A DNA stretch of 64,000 bases from Rhodospirillaceae bacterium (GCA_009840595.1 VXNK01000001.1:1-64000), one strand, 5' to 3'; counted from the first letter of the stretch, positions 25,746 through 34,817 are shown. Program-made: numbers and translations. Notes: generated from the sequence alone by a model not told the origin.

Positions 25746-26903
25746 ATGGCAGCGGCATCCCGGCCGGTCTTCGTCGGGCACGAAATCTATCGCCGCGCCG
25801 CCTATGGCGGCAACCACCCGCTGGCGATTCCGCGGGTCGAGACGGCGGTAGACCTGTGCCGCGACCTCGGCTGGATCGACCCGGCAGCCTGGGTCGAAAG
25901 CCCGGTCGCCGGCGCCGCGACCCTCGGCCGGTTCCACGATCCCGCCTATATCGAGGCGCTGCGCCGGGCCGACGAGGACGGCGAGATCGCGCCGGAAACG
26001 CGCGGGCGCTACAATCTCGGCACTCTGGAAAATCCCGTGTTTGCCGGCGTGTTCCGGCGCGCCTCGACCTCGGTCGGCGGTTCGATCGCCGCGGCGGAGC
26101 AGGCGCTGGCCGGCCGGATCGCCTACCATCCGGCGGGCGGCACCCATCACGGCCGGCCGGACCGGGCGAGCGGCTTCTGCTATTTCAACGACCCGGTCTT
26201 CGCCATCCTGACCGCGCTGGACGCCGGTATCGGCCGGCTGGTTCATGCCGATCTCGACGCCCATCACGGCGACGGCGTGCAGGACGCCTTCGCCGGCGAC
26301 CCCCGGGTCTACACGATCTCGATCCACGAGCGCGAGCGCTGGCCCCATACCGGCGCGCTGGACGATACCGGCGGCGGCCAAAGCTGCAACCTGCCGGTGG
26401 CGCCCGGCTTTACGGACGCTGATCTGGACCTGCTGATGGCGGATGTCGTGCTGCCGCTGGTCCGCCGGGCGGCGCCGGAACTAGTCGTCGTCACCTGCGG
26501 CGCCGACGGGCTGGCCGGCGATCCGCTGTCCCGGATGGCGCTCACCAACCGGGCGCTGTGGGACGCCGCCTCGGCACTGGCCGCCGAGGCGCCGGGCGCT
26601 GTCATCCTGGGCGGCGGCGGCTACAATCCGTGGACGGTCGCCCGCTGCTGGGCCGGCCTGTGGGGCGTGCTCAACGGCTTTGCGTTGCCGGACCGGCTGC
26701 CGCCCGCCGCGGTCCGGCGGCTGGAAGGGCTGGATTGCGACCTGGTCGACGAGGAAGACCGCGACCCGCGCTGGTTGACGACACTGGCCGACGAACGGCA
26801 AGACAGGACGGCGCGGCCCGGGACGGCGGCGCTGGCGCGGCGCGCGCTGAACGTGCCGCGGCGCGGGCGCTGGAGCGCCGGCGTGCAGCGGGCGGCGGCG
26901 TAG
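25746..26903 (+). CDS. HDAC-family (acetoin utilisation/acetylpolyamine amidohydrolase) protein
   Basis: A 385-residue zinc deacylase of the arginase/histone-deacetylase fold. Catalytic residues are intact: His134-His135 in GGTHHGRP, zinc ligands Asp171 and His173 in HADLDAHHGDG, Asp254 in CGADGLAGDPL, and Tyr293 in GGGGY. Such enzymes cleave acyl-lysine or acylpolyamine amides. It is the first gene of the operon leading into yeeE-lipS1-lipT-lipS2-sLpl. That places a lysine-amide hydrolase next to a lysine-lipoylation machine, a link with no demonstrated basis here. The ATG at 25746 is used; an upstream frame extension is non-conserved. Confidence 0.9.
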   Translation: MAAASRPVFVGHEIYRRAAYGGNHPLAIPRVETAVDLCRDLGWIDPAAWVESPVAGAATLGRFHDPAYIEALRRADEDGEIAPETRGRYNLGTLENPVFAGVFRRASTSVGGSIAAAEQALAGRIAYHPAGGTHHGRPDRASGFCYFNDPVFAILTALDAGIGRLVHADLDAHHGDGVQDAFAGDPRVYTISIHERERWPHTGALDDTGGGQSCNLPVAPGFTDADLDLLMADVVLPLVRRAAPELVVVTCGADGLAGDPLSRMALTNRALWDAASALAAEAPGAVILGGGGYNPWTVARCWAGLWGVLNGFALPDRLPPAAVRRLEGLDCDLVDEEDRDPRWLTTLADERQDRTARPGTAALARRALNVPRRGRWSAGVQRAAA

Positions 26904-26931
26904 CGGATTTGCCCGGAGGAGGGAGCGGACC

Positions 26932-27990
26932 TTGGAGACGGTAACCCTGATGGCGCTCGCCGGTCTTGTCATCGGCTTCGGTTTCGGCTTCGTCATCGAG
27001 CGGACGAATTTCTGCACCATGGGCGCGATTTCGGACGCCGCGACCTTCGGCGACTTCCGCCGCTTCCGGGCCTGGATGCTGGCGATGGCGGTCGCGATAA
27101 TCGGCGCCCAGGCCCTGCACGGCGCGGAGATGATCGATCTCGGCGAGTCGATCTACCTCACGGCGAATCTCGGCTGGCTCGGCGCGATCCTCGGCGGGCT
27201 GCTGTTCGGCTTCGGCATGACCATCGCCGGCGGTTGCGGCACCCGCAACCTGGTGCGCTTCGGCGCCGGCGACCTGCGCTCGCTGGTCGTCCTCCTGGTG
27301 CTCGGCATCTTCGCCTACATGACGCTGCGCGGCCTGACCGGGCTGGTCCGCGTCGAACTCGAAAGCGCGGCCAACGTCGATCTGGAGGCGGCCGGCATCG
27401 ATTCCCAGGGGATCGGGGTCCTGCTGGCCGGCCTCTTCGGCGCATCGGCCGGGACCGTGAACCTGGTGGTCGCCGTCGTCGCCGTCGCCGGCCTGCTGAT
27501 CTGGTGCTTCATGGATGGCGCATTCCGGCGCTCGCCGCGCAACATCGTCGCCGGACTGGGCGTCGGCCTCGCCATCGTTGCCGGCTGGTACGCCACCGGC
27601 GTCCTCGGCTACGACGATTTCGAGCCGGCGCCTCTGACCTCGCTGACCTATGTCGCGCCGACCGGCAACGCGCTGGTCTATCTGATGACCTTCACCGGCG
27701 CGACGATCAACTTCGGCATCGCCAGCGTCGGCGGCGTGATCCTCGGCGCCTTCGTCTCCGCGATCCTGCGCGGCAATTTCCATCTGGCAACCTTCGCCGA
27801 CGTCCAGGACATGCTGCGCAACATCTCCGGCGGCGCGCTCATGGGCGTCGGCGGCGTGATGGCGCTGGGCTGCACCATCGGCCAGGGGCTCACCGGCATT
27901 TCGACCCTTGCGCTGGGCTCCGTGCTCGCCATTCTGGCGATTATCGCCGGCGGGATCGCCGGGCTGAAATATATCGAGTGGCGCCTCTGA
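26932..27990 (+). CDS. YeeE/YedE-family sulfur transporter
   Basis: A 352-residue polytopic membrane protein with about nine hydrophobic segments. ERTNFCTMGAISD (Cys28) and FGMTIAGGCGTRNLVRFG in the first half are repeated as VMALGCTIGQGLTG in the second. These Cys-containing segments are characteristic of YeeE/YedE (SUF) thiosulfate or sulfane-sulfur importers. TTG start at 26932 with GGAGGAGGGAG upstream. It probably imports the sulfur left on SoxY or free thiosulfate for the cytoplasmic sHdr pathway. Confidence 0.92.
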   Translation: METVTLMALAGLVIGFGFGFVIERTNFCTMGAISDAATFGDFRRFRAWMLAMAVAIIGAQALHGAEMIDLGESIYLTANLGWLGAILGGLLFGFGMTIAGGCGTRNLVRFGAGDLRSLVVLLVLGIFAYMTLRGLTGLVRVELESAANVDLEAAGIDSQGIGVLLAGLFGASAGTVNLVVAVVAVAGLLIWCFMDGAFRRSPRNIVAGLGVGLAIVAGWYATGVLGYDDFEPAPLTSLTYVAPTGNALVYLMTFTGATINFGIASVGGVILGAFVSAILRGNFHLATFADVQDMLRNISGGALMGVGGVMALGCTIGQGLTGISTLALGSVLAILAIIAGGIAGLKYIEWRL

Positions 27991-29054
27991 TGGACGGATC
28001 CGCATTTCCCGGCCGCTCTGCCGGTTGGCTCGATCGCCTTGGCGACATCGAGCCGCTGGAGGATGCGGCATTCGATGCCGGGCTGGTTGCCGAAATGCAG
28101 CGCAATGCGCCGGCGTTCGCCGATCGGCCGATCCGCTTCTCGACGCCGACCTTCAAGGAATACGAGACCGGCGAACTGGCCGGCTGCGGCAAGAATAGCT
28201 TTCCGGCGTTTTCGATCACGGCGGGCGGCTGCGCCCTGATGTGCGACCACTGCCAGGCCAGCATCCTGGAGCCGATGATACCGGCGACAAGCCCGGAGAT
28301 GCTCGACCGCAAGGTGCGCGACCTGGTGCTTTTGCAGGATCTGCAGGGCTTCCTGCTGTCCGGCGGCTCGAACCGGCGCAACGAGATCGCCTATGAGCGA
28401 TTCTACCCGGTCATCGAGGGGCTGAAACGCGACTTTCCCCATCTGAAGATCGCCATCCATTCGGCGCTGCTCGACACGCGCCGCGCCCGGCTGATGGAGA
28501 GCGCCGGCGTCGATACCGCCATGATGGACGTGATCGGCGCGCAGGAAACCATCCAGCAGGTCTATCATCTCGACCGGCCGGTCGCCGATTTCGAGGCGAC
28601 GCTGGCCGCGCTGTGCGACACGTCGATGGAGGTCGTGCCCCATATCGTCGCCGGGCTGCACTACGGCCGTCTGCTCGGCGAAACCAACGCGCTCGACATC
28701 TGCAGCCGCCACGGCATCCACGCCCTGGTGCTGGTCGTCATCATGCCGTTCTACGCGAAGGCCGGAACCTTCGAGACGCCGGACACCGCAGCCGTCGGCC
28801 GCCTGTTCCTCGAGGCCCGGCGCCGGATCGCCGACCGGCAGGTGCTGCTCGGCTGCGCCCGGCCGGCCGGGATGCACAAGCGGGTGACGGATGCCTACGC
28901 CGTCATGGCCGGGCTGGACGGGATCGCCTTCCCGGCCGATGGCGCGGTTGCGGTTGCCGGGGCGATCGGCCGGCCGATGGAGCAGCAGCATGCCTGTTGC
29001 TCGATCAAGGTGGGCGGGGAGACGGTGACCGTGCCCGCAAGCTGCGCCGCGTGA
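27990..29054 (+). CDS. lipS1: Radical SAM lipoate synthase subunit LipS1
   Basis: A 354-residue radical SAM protein. The cluster motif is GGCALMCDHCQ (Cys81, Cys85, Cys88, CxxxCxxC), followed by GFLLSGGSNRR. A second Cys group, HACCSI, near the C-terminus may serve an auxiliary cluster. With LipS2 it is expected to insert the two sulfurs into octanoyl-LbpA in the sHdr-linked lipoate pathway. The start overlaps the yeeE stop by one base, and the stop overlaps lipT (GTGA). Order S1-T-S2 is the known arrangement. Confidence 0.85.
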   Translation: MDGSAFPGRSAGWLDRLGDIEPLEDAAFDAGLVAEMQRNAPAFADRPIRFSTPTFKEYETGELAGCGKNSFPAFSITAGGCALMCDHCQASILEPMIPATSPEMLDRKVRDLVLLQDLQGFLLSGGSNRRNEIAYERFYPVIEGLKRDFPHLKIAIHSALLDTRRARLMESAGVDTAMMDVIGAQETIQQVYHLDRPVADFEATLAALCDTSMEVVPHIVAGLHYGRLLGETNALDICSRHGIHALVLVVIMPFYAKAGTFETPDTAAVGRLFLEARRRIADRQVLLGCARPAGMHKRVTDAYAVMAGLDGIAFPADGAVAVAGAIGRPMEQQHACCSIKVGGETVTVPASCAA

Positions 29055-30133
29055 CCGGGCACGTCGATATCCTCGTCGTCGGCCTCGGGCCGGCCGGCGC
29101 GTCGGCGGCGCGGGAGGCGGCGCGGGCCGGTGCGTCGGTGCTGGCCGTGGACCGCAAACGCGCGGCCGGCGAGCCGGTGCAGTGCGCCGAGTTCGTGCCG
29201 CGGCTGATCGGCCAGGATGTCGAAGGCGTGGCGCCGGTCGCCGTCCAGCCCATCGAGGCCATGCATACCTTTGTCGAGGCCGCGGACTTCGACAGTGCCG
29301 ACGGTTTCACCGGCACGATGATCGATCGCGGCCGCTTCGACGCCCTGCTCGTGGAGCAGGCGCGCGACGCCGGTGCGGAGTGCCGCTTCGATACGGTCTG
29401 GCACCGGGAGCTGGAGGTTGCGGCGAAACTGGTCATCGGCGCCGACGGGCCGCGGTCGAAGGTCCGCGCCGCGGCGGGGCTGCCGCAGCCGCGGCTGATC
29501 GAGACCCGGCAGGTAACCGTTCCGTTGCTCGATCCCAACAATGCGACCGAGATCTTCCTCTCGGCCGAGATCGAGGGCGGCTACGCCTGGCTGTTCCCCA
29601 AGGGCGACGTCGCCAATCTCGGCGTCGGCGTTGCGCCGAAAGCGCGACCGCGGCTCAAGCCGGTCCTCGAACGGTTACGCCGGCGCCTGATGGCCGAAGG
29701 CCGGATCGGCGACGCGGTCCTCGGCCATACCGGCGGCGCGATCCCGGTCGACGGTATCGTCGGGCCGGTCGCCGCGTTGCCCGATGGAGTGCCCGTATTG
29801 CTGGCCGGGGACGCCGCCGGTCTGACCAATCCGGTAACCGGCGCCGGAATCCCGGCCGCGGTCATGTCCGGCGCCCTGGCCGGGGAGGCGGCCGCCCGCT
29901 GGATCGCCGGCGCAGCGGATGCGCTCGACGACTATGCCGAGGAGATCGACGACCTGTTCGGCGCCTCGCTGCGCCGCGCCGTGGCGCGCCGGCGCGAACT
30001 CGAGCGGGCCTTTGCCGATTCGGTCCCGCAACCGGCCGACCTGCGGCGCGGCTGGATCGCCTATCCGGAATACTGGGCGGCCCGGCCGGCCGTTCCGACG
30101 CCCGATCCGCAGAACGCGATGGGAGCGCCATGA
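29051..30133 (+). CDS. lipT: FAD-dependent oxidoreductase LipT (geranylgeranyl-reductase-like)
   Basis: A 360-residue flavoprotein with GTG start. The FAD motif DILVVGLGPAGASAAREAAR lies at the N-terminus, and LAGDAAGLTNPVTGAGI in the C-terminal half is typical of the geranylgeranyl reductase family. Located between the two radical SAM genes, it fits LipT, proposed to supply electrons for LipS1/LipS2. It overlaps both neighbours by four bases, so the trio is translated as a coupled set. Its electron partner is not visible. Confidence 0.82.
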   Translation: MTGHVDILVVGLGPAGASAAREAARAGASVLAVDRKRAAGEPVQCAEFVPRLIGQDVEGVAPVAVQPIEAMHTFVEAADFDSADGFTGTMIDRGRFDALLVEQARDAGAECRFDTVWHRELEVAAKLVIGADGPRSKVRAAAGLPQPRLIETRQVTVPLLDPNNATEIFLSAEIEGGYAWLFPKGDVANLGVGVAPKARPRLKPVLERLRRRLMAEGRIGDAVLGHTGGAIPVDGIVGPVAALPDGVPVLLAGDAAGLTNPVTGAGIPAAVMSGALAGEAAARWIAGAADALDDYAEEIDDLFGASLRRAVARRRELERAFADSVPQPADLRRGWIAYPEYWAARPAVPTPDPQNAMGAP

Positions 30134-31455
30134 CCTGCCTCAAGCCCGAAAGCGCGATGCCTGCCGAAACCGGCCCGAACGGCGCGGACTTCAACCCCTT
30201 CGCGGTCATGCAGCCGCGCCGGCCCGACGCCATTCCGCGGGATTTCCGCAATGGCGGCCGGGTGAAGACGGCCGACGTGGCGCCGGCGGGCGTCTATCTG
30301 CCCAACAACAACGTCATGACGCCGGCCATGCGTTCGCCGGACTATGTCCAGATGTCGACCGCGGCGGCGATCACGCTCGGGATCATGCCGGGCATGCTCT
30401 ACCGCTGCGCCTGCACCCGCTGCCTGAACCTGCTGCTGACCTATCCCGAGGGCTGCCGGGCGAACTGCGCCTATTGCGGTCTGGCGCGGCACCGGGAGGC
30501 CGAGCGCGACTATGCCGACCGCAACTTCATCCGGGTCGACTGGCCGGCGGTGCCGATGGCCGAGATCGTGGACAAGGTGGCGGCGGACGGCGAAAACACG
30601 CCGTTCCACCGCATGTGCATCAGCATGATCACCCATCCGCGCTCCGACGACGATACGGTGACGGTGCTGAAACAGTGGACCGACCGGATCGACCCGGCGA
30701 CCGTTCCGGTCTCGATCCTGTCCAACCCGACGACGATGCAGCGCGCGGACGTCGAGACGCTGAAAGGCCTGGGCGCCGACATCTTCACCGTGGCGCTCGA
30801 CGCCGCGACGCCGGAGATTTTCGACCGGACGCGAGGCAAGGGCGTCGACAGCCCGCACAGCTGGCGCAAATACTGGGACATCCTGATGGACGCCCGGGAC
30901 GTATTCGGGCCGCAGAAGTTCGGCGCCCATATCATCGTCGGCATGGGCGAGACCGAGGCCGACGTGCTGAACCTTGTCCAGCGGCTGGTCGACCTCGGCG
31001 GGCACAGCCACATGTTCTGCTTCTTCCCGGAAAAGGGCTCGCTGATGGACCATCTGCCGGCGACGCCGCGCGACCAGTGGCGGCGGGTCCAACTGGCGCG
31101 CTACCTGATCGACTATTGCGATGTCCGGGTCGATCGGATGGCGTTCGACGGGGAGGGCAGGGTGACGGATTTCGGCCTGCCGCAAAGCGAACTTGACGCG
31201 ATTATCGACGCCGGGATCGCCTTCCGCACGTCCGGCTGCCCGGGCAAGTTTCAGGAAGACATCTCGGCCTGCGACCGGCCCTACGGCGATTCGCCGCCCA
31301 GCAACATCGCCAGCTATCCGTTCCAGCCCGCCGGCGCCGACATCCGCCGCATCCGACATCAACTCGACATGGAGAAGCCGGGCGAGGCCTACGAGCCGGG
31401 CGAGGAGTTCGACGACCCGGACGATTCCCCCGCGCCGGAAGCGCGCGCGTCTTGA
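30130..31455 (+). CDS. lipS2: Radical SAM lipoate synthase subunit LipS2
   Basis: A 441-residue radical SAM protein. An auxiliary-type CACTRC (Cys93, 95, 98) precedes the SAM cluster motif GCRANCAYCGLA (Cys109, 113, 116). Biotin-synthase-like segments HIIVGMGETEAD and SILSNPTTM follow. The C-terminus is acidic. It is the partner of LipS1. Overlaps: ATGA with lipT and TTGA with the ligase gene. Confidence 0.87.
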   Translation: MTCLKPESAMPAETGPNGADFNPFAVMQPRRPDAIPRDFRNGGRVKTADVAPAGVYLPNNNVMTPAMRSPDYVQMSTAAAITLGIMPGMLYRCACTRCLNLLLTYPEGCRANCAYCGLARHREAERDYADRNFIRVDWPAVPMAEIVDKVAADGENTPFHRMCISMITHPRSDDDTVTVLKQWTDRIDPATVPVSILSNPTTMQRADVETLKGLGADIFTVALDAATPEIFDRTRGKGVDSPHSWRKYWDILMDARDVFGPQKFGAHIIVGMGETEADVLNLVQRLVDLGGHSHMFCFFPEKGSLMDHLPATPRDQWRRVQLARYLIDYCDVRVDRMAFDGEGRVTDFGLPQSELDAIIDAGIAFRTSGCPGKFQEDISACDRPYGDSPPSNIASYPFQPAGADIRRIRHQLDMEKPGEAYEPGEEFDDPDDSPAPEARAS

Positions 31456-32510
31456 GCGAGACCGGCGACAGGCCCGGATTCCGGGTCATCGATACCGGCG
31501 TCCGCGACGGCAGCCTCCAGATCGCGTTCGACCAGGCGCTCGTGGAACTGCGCAAGGCCGGCGCGGTGCCGGACACGGTGCGCTTCCTGCGCTTCCCGCC
31601 GACCGCGCTGATCGGCCGGCACCAGGATTTGAGCCGGGAGCTGAAGCTCGACCATTGCCGCGCAGCCGGCGTCGGCGTCGTGCGGCGCATCACCGGCGGC
31701 GGCGCGATCTATCTGGACGAGGGCCAGCTCGGCTGGGAACTGGTCTGCGACCGGCGGAAAATCGGCGTCGCGACGCTGGCGGACATGACCGCCCGGATTT
31801 GCATGGCGGCGGCGGCCGGCCTCTCGTCCCTCGGCATCGCGGCGGAGTACCGCCCGCCGACGGACATTGTGGTGGACGGGCAGAAGATTTGCGGCACCGG
31901 CGGCTATTTCGACGATGACATCGTCATGTACCAGGGCACGACGCTGGTCGATCTCGATCTGCCGGCGATGATGGCGGCGATCAACGTGGCGGCCCCGAAG
32001 GAGGGCGCGCCGCCGCCGCCGCGGGTGACCACCCTGCGTGCCCTGTTGCCGGACGCCGACCTTTCCATGGAAAGATTGCAGGCCGCGCTGATCGCCGGCT
32101 TCGAGGACGGGCTGGGGATCGCCTGCACCGCGTCCGAACCGGGCGAGGCGGAAGAGTCCCTGGCGCAGCGGTTGTGCGATGAGGAAATCGGCACGCCGGA
32201 CTTCATCGCCGGAATCGACGATCCGGGCGCCGACGCCTCGGTGCGCCACGGCGAAAGCGGTCCGGTCAACGCCTGGCTGCGGGTCGAGGGCCGGCGCAAC
32301 GACCGGGTGCGCGAGGTGCTGTTCACCGGCGATTTCGTCATGGTGCCGCCGCGCCTCGTCCTGGACCTGGAAGGCAGCCTGCGCGGCGCCGTCTCCGGCG
32401 AGGTTGCGGCGCACATAGCGGCCTTCTTCAGCGAGGCGCCGCCCCAGATCGCGACCGCGCCGCCGGAAGCCTTTGCCGGGGCCGTCGCCGCGGCCTTTGC
32501 CGGCGCATGA
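31452..32510 (+). CDS. Lipoate:protein ligase of the sHdr type (sLplA)
   Basis: A 352-residue LplA-like ligase with a TTG start overlapping the lipS2 stop. The signature RRITGGGAIYLDEGQLGWEL (residues 79-98) is the lipoyl-AMP site. The C-terminal domain (about 230-352) matches the accessory domain of full-length LplA, so no separate LplB is needed. Its likely task is to attach octanoate or lipoate to LbpA before or after LipS1/S2 action. Confidence 0.88.
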   Translation: MSETGDRPGFRVIDTGVRDGSLQIAFDQALVELRKAGAVPDTVRFLRFPPTALIGRHQDLSRELKLDHCRAAGVGVVRRITGGGAIYLDEGQLGWELVCDRRKIGVATLADMTARICMAAAAGLSSLGIAAEYRPPTDIVVDGQKICGTGGYFDDDIVMYQGTTLVDLDLPAMMAAINVAAPKEGAPPPPRVTTLRALLPDADLSMERLQAALIAGFEDGLGIACTASEPGEAEESLAQRLCDEEIGTPDFIAGIDDPGADASVRHGESGPVNAWLRVEGRRNDRVREVLFTGDFVMVPPRLVLDLEGSLRGAVSGEVAAHIAAFFSEAPPQIATAPPEAFAGAVAAAFAGA

Positions 32511-33211
32511 AGTCGCTCACGGTCATCCAGCATACCTCGGCCGAATATCTCGGCCTGATGGAAGACCATTTCGAAGGCCGGCGCATCCGCTTCACCTACG
32601 TCCGCCCCTTCACCGAAGGCGTGGCGCCGCCGCACCCCGACGCCGTTGCCGACGGCCTCATCCTGCTCGGCGGCGGGCCCTGGGGATCGGCCGGCGCGCG
32701 CGACCTGCCGACCCTCGAGGCCGAAATCGCCGTCGCCCGGACCTGCCTGATGGTCGAGAAACCGGTCGTCGGCATCGGCCTCGGCGCGCAAATCCTGGCA
32801 TTGGCCGCAGGCGGCTCGGTCGAGGCGGCGCCGCTGCGCTTCACCGTCGATACGGCGCTGCGTTGCATGGAGGAGGCGCTGAACGGCTATCTGCCCGAGT
32901 CCTGGCCCGTCGCCGTCTACGGCCGCGACCGGGCCGTGCCGCCGGATTATGCGCAGGTCCTGGCACGCGCCGGCGACGGCGAGCCGGCGCTGTGGCAGAT
33001 CGGCGGCAATGCGTTCGGCTTCGCCGGCCATCCCGGCCTCAAGGTCGCCATGGTCGAGGACCTGATCATGGAATTCGAGGAGGCGCCCGCCGATCCGGCG
33101 CCGGCCCTGCGCGATCTCCGCGCCGCCCAGCGCGCCATCGAGGATGCGCTGGTGCCGATCATGACCGGCCTCGTCCAGCTGACCGGCCTGATGCAGCCGG
33201 GCGGAGAATAG
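32507..33211 (+). CDS. Class I glutamine-amidotransferase-like protein, catalytically degenerate
   Basis: A 234-residue protein with the GATase fold pattern: LILLGGGPWGSA, then EKPVVGIGLGAQILALAAGG, then GFAGHPGLK. In true amidotransferases the middle motif reads GICLGAQ; here Gly91 replaces the nucleophile Cys. The late HPE reads HPG (175-177), so Cys and Glu of the triad are both lost. It cannot release ammonia by the standard route. Coupled to the ligase gene by ATGA overlap and last of the lip operon. A binding or scaffold role is inferred. Confidence 0.82.
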   Translation: MKSLTVIQHTSAEYLGLMEDHFEGRRIRFTYVRPFTEGVAPPHPDAVADGLILLGGGPWGSAGARDLPTLEAEIAVARTCLMVEKPVVGIGLGAQILALAAGGSVEAAPLRFTVDTALRCMEEALNGYLPESWPVAVYGRDRAVPPDYAQVLARAGDGEPALWQIGGNAFGFAGHPGLKVAMVEDLIMEFEEAPADPAPALRDLRAAQRAIEDALVPIMTGLVQLTGLMQPGGE

Positions 33212-33304
33212 CGGGCGGCGGGACCGGCCGTCGCCCGGTCCCGGAGCGAATTCGACCGGTACGGATCTCCGACTGCGCGGCGACACTTCTGCCCGACACC
33301 CTTT

Positions 33305-33442
33305 CCCGTCATTTCGACCGAAGCGGTTCGAAGAACCGCGGAGCGGAGAAATCTGTCACCCGCGGAGCCTGGTCCCGAGCGGCTTGCCGGAAAGATTTCT
33401 CCGCTCCATGACCCTGCGGGCCATTCCGGTCGAAATGACGGG
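33305..33442. repeat. Nested inverted-repeat element splitting the lip and hdr halves
   Basis: Outer arms of 16 bases (33305-33320 and 33427-33442, core CGTCATTTCGACCG) enclose a second perfect pair, AGCGGAGAAATCT / AGATTTCTCCGCT. It occupies the 409-base gap 33212-33620. The rest of the gap holds the leader of dsrE, including ATATTCAAAAGTTGCTAT around 33543, which resembles one half of the ATTC-N8-GAAT operators, but no complete site. Confidence 0.8.
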
Positions 33443-33620
33443 GTGAGGAGGGTGTGGGTCAGTCGGTCCGACGGTTCAAATCGAAGCGGGATCACGCCGA
33501 CTCCGCTTTGTCCGCTGCGGGGATTTGCCCGGCGTCGCCGACATATTCAAAAGTTGCTATCTGTCGGGAGTTTCAATACCCTGTCGGCACAGCCGGTCGG
33601 CCAGCGTTAGGGGGCATGTC

Positions 33621-33998
33621 GTGACGGACAAACTGGTCATCGTGATGGCGAACACGGACACGCGCAACGGCGAGGAACTGGGCGCGCCGATCTTCCAGGC
33701 GACCGTCGCCGCGGCGATGGAATACGAGGTCGACGTGATCTGCACGGCCACCTCGGGCCGCCTGATGAAGAAGGGCGTCGCCGAACATCTCGTGGTCAAG
33801 GAAGGCTCGCCGAAATCGGTCTACGATTTCATCCAGGACGCCCACGAGGCGGGCGTGAAATTCTACTGCTGCTCGCCCAATCTCGACCTGTTCGACATGA
33901 CCAAGGACGACCTGATCCCCGAATGCGAGGGCATCGTCGGCGGCGCCCATCTGATCGAGGAGATCATGGAGGACGACGTCAAGGTGCTGACCTACTGA
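33621..33998 (+). CDS. DsrE3-family sulfurtransferase
   Basis: A 125-residue cytoplasmic DsrE-like protein. GTG start at 33621 with GGGGG upstream; an upstream frame extension is not DsrE-like. The fold is seen in KLVIVMANTDTRNGEELGAP and ATSGRLMKKGVAE, with a Cys pair in VKFYCCSPNLDLF and another Cys in IPECEGIVG. It resembles the DsrE3 proteins of sHdr clusters, which exchange sulfur with TusA. First gene of the hdr operon. The subtype (3A, 3B, 3C) cannot be fixed by eye. Confidence 0.88.
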   Translation: MTDKLVIVMANTDTRNGEELGAPIFQATVAAAMEYEVDVICTATSGRLMKKGVAEHLVVKEGSPKSVYDFIQDAHEAGVKFYCCSPNLDLFDMTKDDLIPECEGIVGGAHLIEEIMEDDVKVLTY

Positions 33999-34020
33999 GG
34001 AAGGGGATCCGGCAACGGAC

Positions 34021-34782
34021 ATGGACCACGGCGCCGCCACCCGCGTGCAGGAGCATATCGGCGATCCGGTTTCGGACGCGCCGCCGCTCGACCGCGACGC
34101 CCTGGAAGAGATTTTCGGCGATATCCAGGCCGACCTGCGCTACGACCACGAACTCAACGGCTGCCTGAACTGCGGCATCTGCACGGCGACCTGCCCGGCG
34201 GCCCATTATTACGATTTCAGCCCGCGCGAGATCGTCCAGCTGCTCTGGACGGAAAATCTCGAGGGCATCTACGACGCGATGCAGGAAAAGATCTGGGCCT
34301 GTGCCCAGTGCTACACCTGCGCGGCGCGCTGCCCGTTCGGCAACAGCCCCGGCGGCCTCGTCATGCTGATGCGCGAGGTCGCGATCAAGCACGGCATGGA
34401 GTCGGCGAAGAATGTGCTGCGCCCGTTCAGCCGGGTCATGCTCAAGCTGATCTCGACCGGCAACCAGCTCGCCCCGGACATGATCAATCCGGACCATTTC
34501 GCCGACTGGGGGCCGAACATCGCCAAGGTGGATGCGCCGCTCAAGCTGCTGCGCAAGGCGATCCCGATGCCGACGCTCAACACCACGGCGACGGCCTGGG
34601 AGGTCAATCTGAAGACCTCGGTGGAGCTTTACACGATCTGGGAAATGACCGGCGTGCTCGACCAGCTCGAAGGGATCGACGAGAATCTGTTCGACGTCAT
34701 TACCGACATCATGGACGAGAAGCGCGAGGACTGGGAAGACTTCCTTGAAGAGCAGGAAGACGAGGACGAAGACGACGACTGA
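34021..34782 (+). CDS. hdrC1: sHdrC1, iron-sulfur subunit of the heterodisulfide-reductase-like complex
   Basis: A 253-residue ferredoxin-type protein with two [4Fe-4S] motifs, CLNCGICTATCP (Cys48, 51, 54, 58) and CAQCYTCAARCP (Cys94, 97, 100, 104). The C-terminal tail is strongly acidic (EEQEDEDEDDD), an odd feature. It should shuttle electrons between sHdrA and sHdrB1 in the cytoplasmic sulfur-oxidising complex. It is 22 bases after dsrE. Confidence 0.92.
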   Translation: MDHGAATRVQEHIGDPVSDAPPLDRDALEEIFGDIQADLRYDHELNGCLNCGICTATCPAAHYYDFSPREIVQLLWTENLEGIYDAMQEKIWACAQCYTCAARCPFGNSPGGLVMLMREVAIKHGMESAKNVLRPFSRVMLKLISTGNQLAPDMINPDHFADWGPNIAKVDAPLKLLRKAIPMPTLNTTATAWEVNLKTSVELYTIWEMTGVLDQLEGIDENLFDVITDIMDEKREDWEDFLEEQEDEDEDDD

Positions 34783-34817
34783 GCCGCCCGCGGCGGCTCG
34801 CGCAGGAGACAAGGGAT

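Noticed and set aside
26671-28071. Minus-strand open frame opposite yeeE
   Set aside because: Gln/Asp/Arg-rich low-complexity translation typical of an antisense shadow; yeeE on the plus strand is clear.
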